The notes below the pieces were generated by a model. It was not told the DNA's origin and made no database searches. It saw nothing but the letters and a program-made list of their open reading frames with translations. A DNA stretch of 10,635 nucleotides from Methanothrix sp. (GTDB lineage: Archaea > Halobacteriota > Methanosarcinia > Methanotrichales > Methanotrichaceae), in assembly GCA_028688535.1 (NCBI GenBank), contig JAQTXY010000038.1, positions 1-10,635 of the forward strand, read 5' to 3'. The translations under genes were made by a program, and so were the position numbers. Below are positions 10,634-10,635 of the stretch, one piece after another (position 1 is the stretch's first letter; each line of letters begins with the position of its first letter).

Positions 10634-10635
10634 GT

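Noticed and set aside
10557..10635. A plus-strand frame open through the heptad array (LDSGVWYLDARVRVRESGVQ)
   Set aside because: It is only 26 codons in the window, and any frame through GAGTC heptads tends to be open; it could be the start of another repeat gene, but this cannot be judged here.

Overview
The window reads as part of an extrachromosomal or proviral archaeal element, most likely from a methanogen-type euryarchaeon (a Methanosarcinales/Methanothrix-like host is my guess, not a demonstrated fact). The reasons are archaeal TATA-like boxes 20-30 bp before several genes, apparently leaderless or very short leaders, frequent GTG/TTG starts, an archaeal-type winged-helix regulator, and a secreted protein rich in N-X-S/T sequons. 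A terminase pair shows head-tailed (Caudoviricetes-like) virus ancestry. A ParA-type partition ATPase at the other end suggests maintenance as a low-copy episome, so a plasmid-like provirus is the simplest reading.

Left part (1-2481, minus strand): a tightly packed, partly overlapping operon reading toward the window start. In transcription order it holds an 88-aa unknown, a secreted sequon-rich protein, three small unknowns, the terminase small subunit and the N-terminal part of the terminase large subunit, which is cut by the window edge. Eight GATGCA repeats lie just before the small terminase gene and are a candidate packaging site. Upstream, 2482-3003 has no convincing gene but is dense in inverted repeats and 10-bp-phased direct repeats.

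Central part: 3004-3826 (minus) holds three small genes, one a zinc ribbon. 3935-4404 (minus) holds two more small genes. 4405-4971 is a regulatory region with an AT-rich core and a structured leader. From 4972 to 8835 the genes run on the plus strand: a small leader-like ORF, a coiled-coil protein with a winged-helix-like end, a 53-aa ribbon-helix-helix protein, two related mini-ORFs each preceded by a near-identical hairpin, a second protein with the same winged-helix-like end, an ArnR1-like winged-helix regulator and an 82-aa unknown.

Right part (8887-10523, minus strand): parA and a partner gene joined by an ATGA overlap. The partner gene contains about 550 bp of a degenerate 7-bp DNA repeat (consensus GAGTCAN), which is read as a 7-residue peptide repeat and further organised in 168-bp units. 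The same 7-bp period and consensus appear in an array just upstream of parA, in the opposite orientation. I consider this ParA, repeat-protein and heptad-array cassette the most unusual thing in the window: a candidate partition system in which the centromere-like repeat has also become coding sequence.
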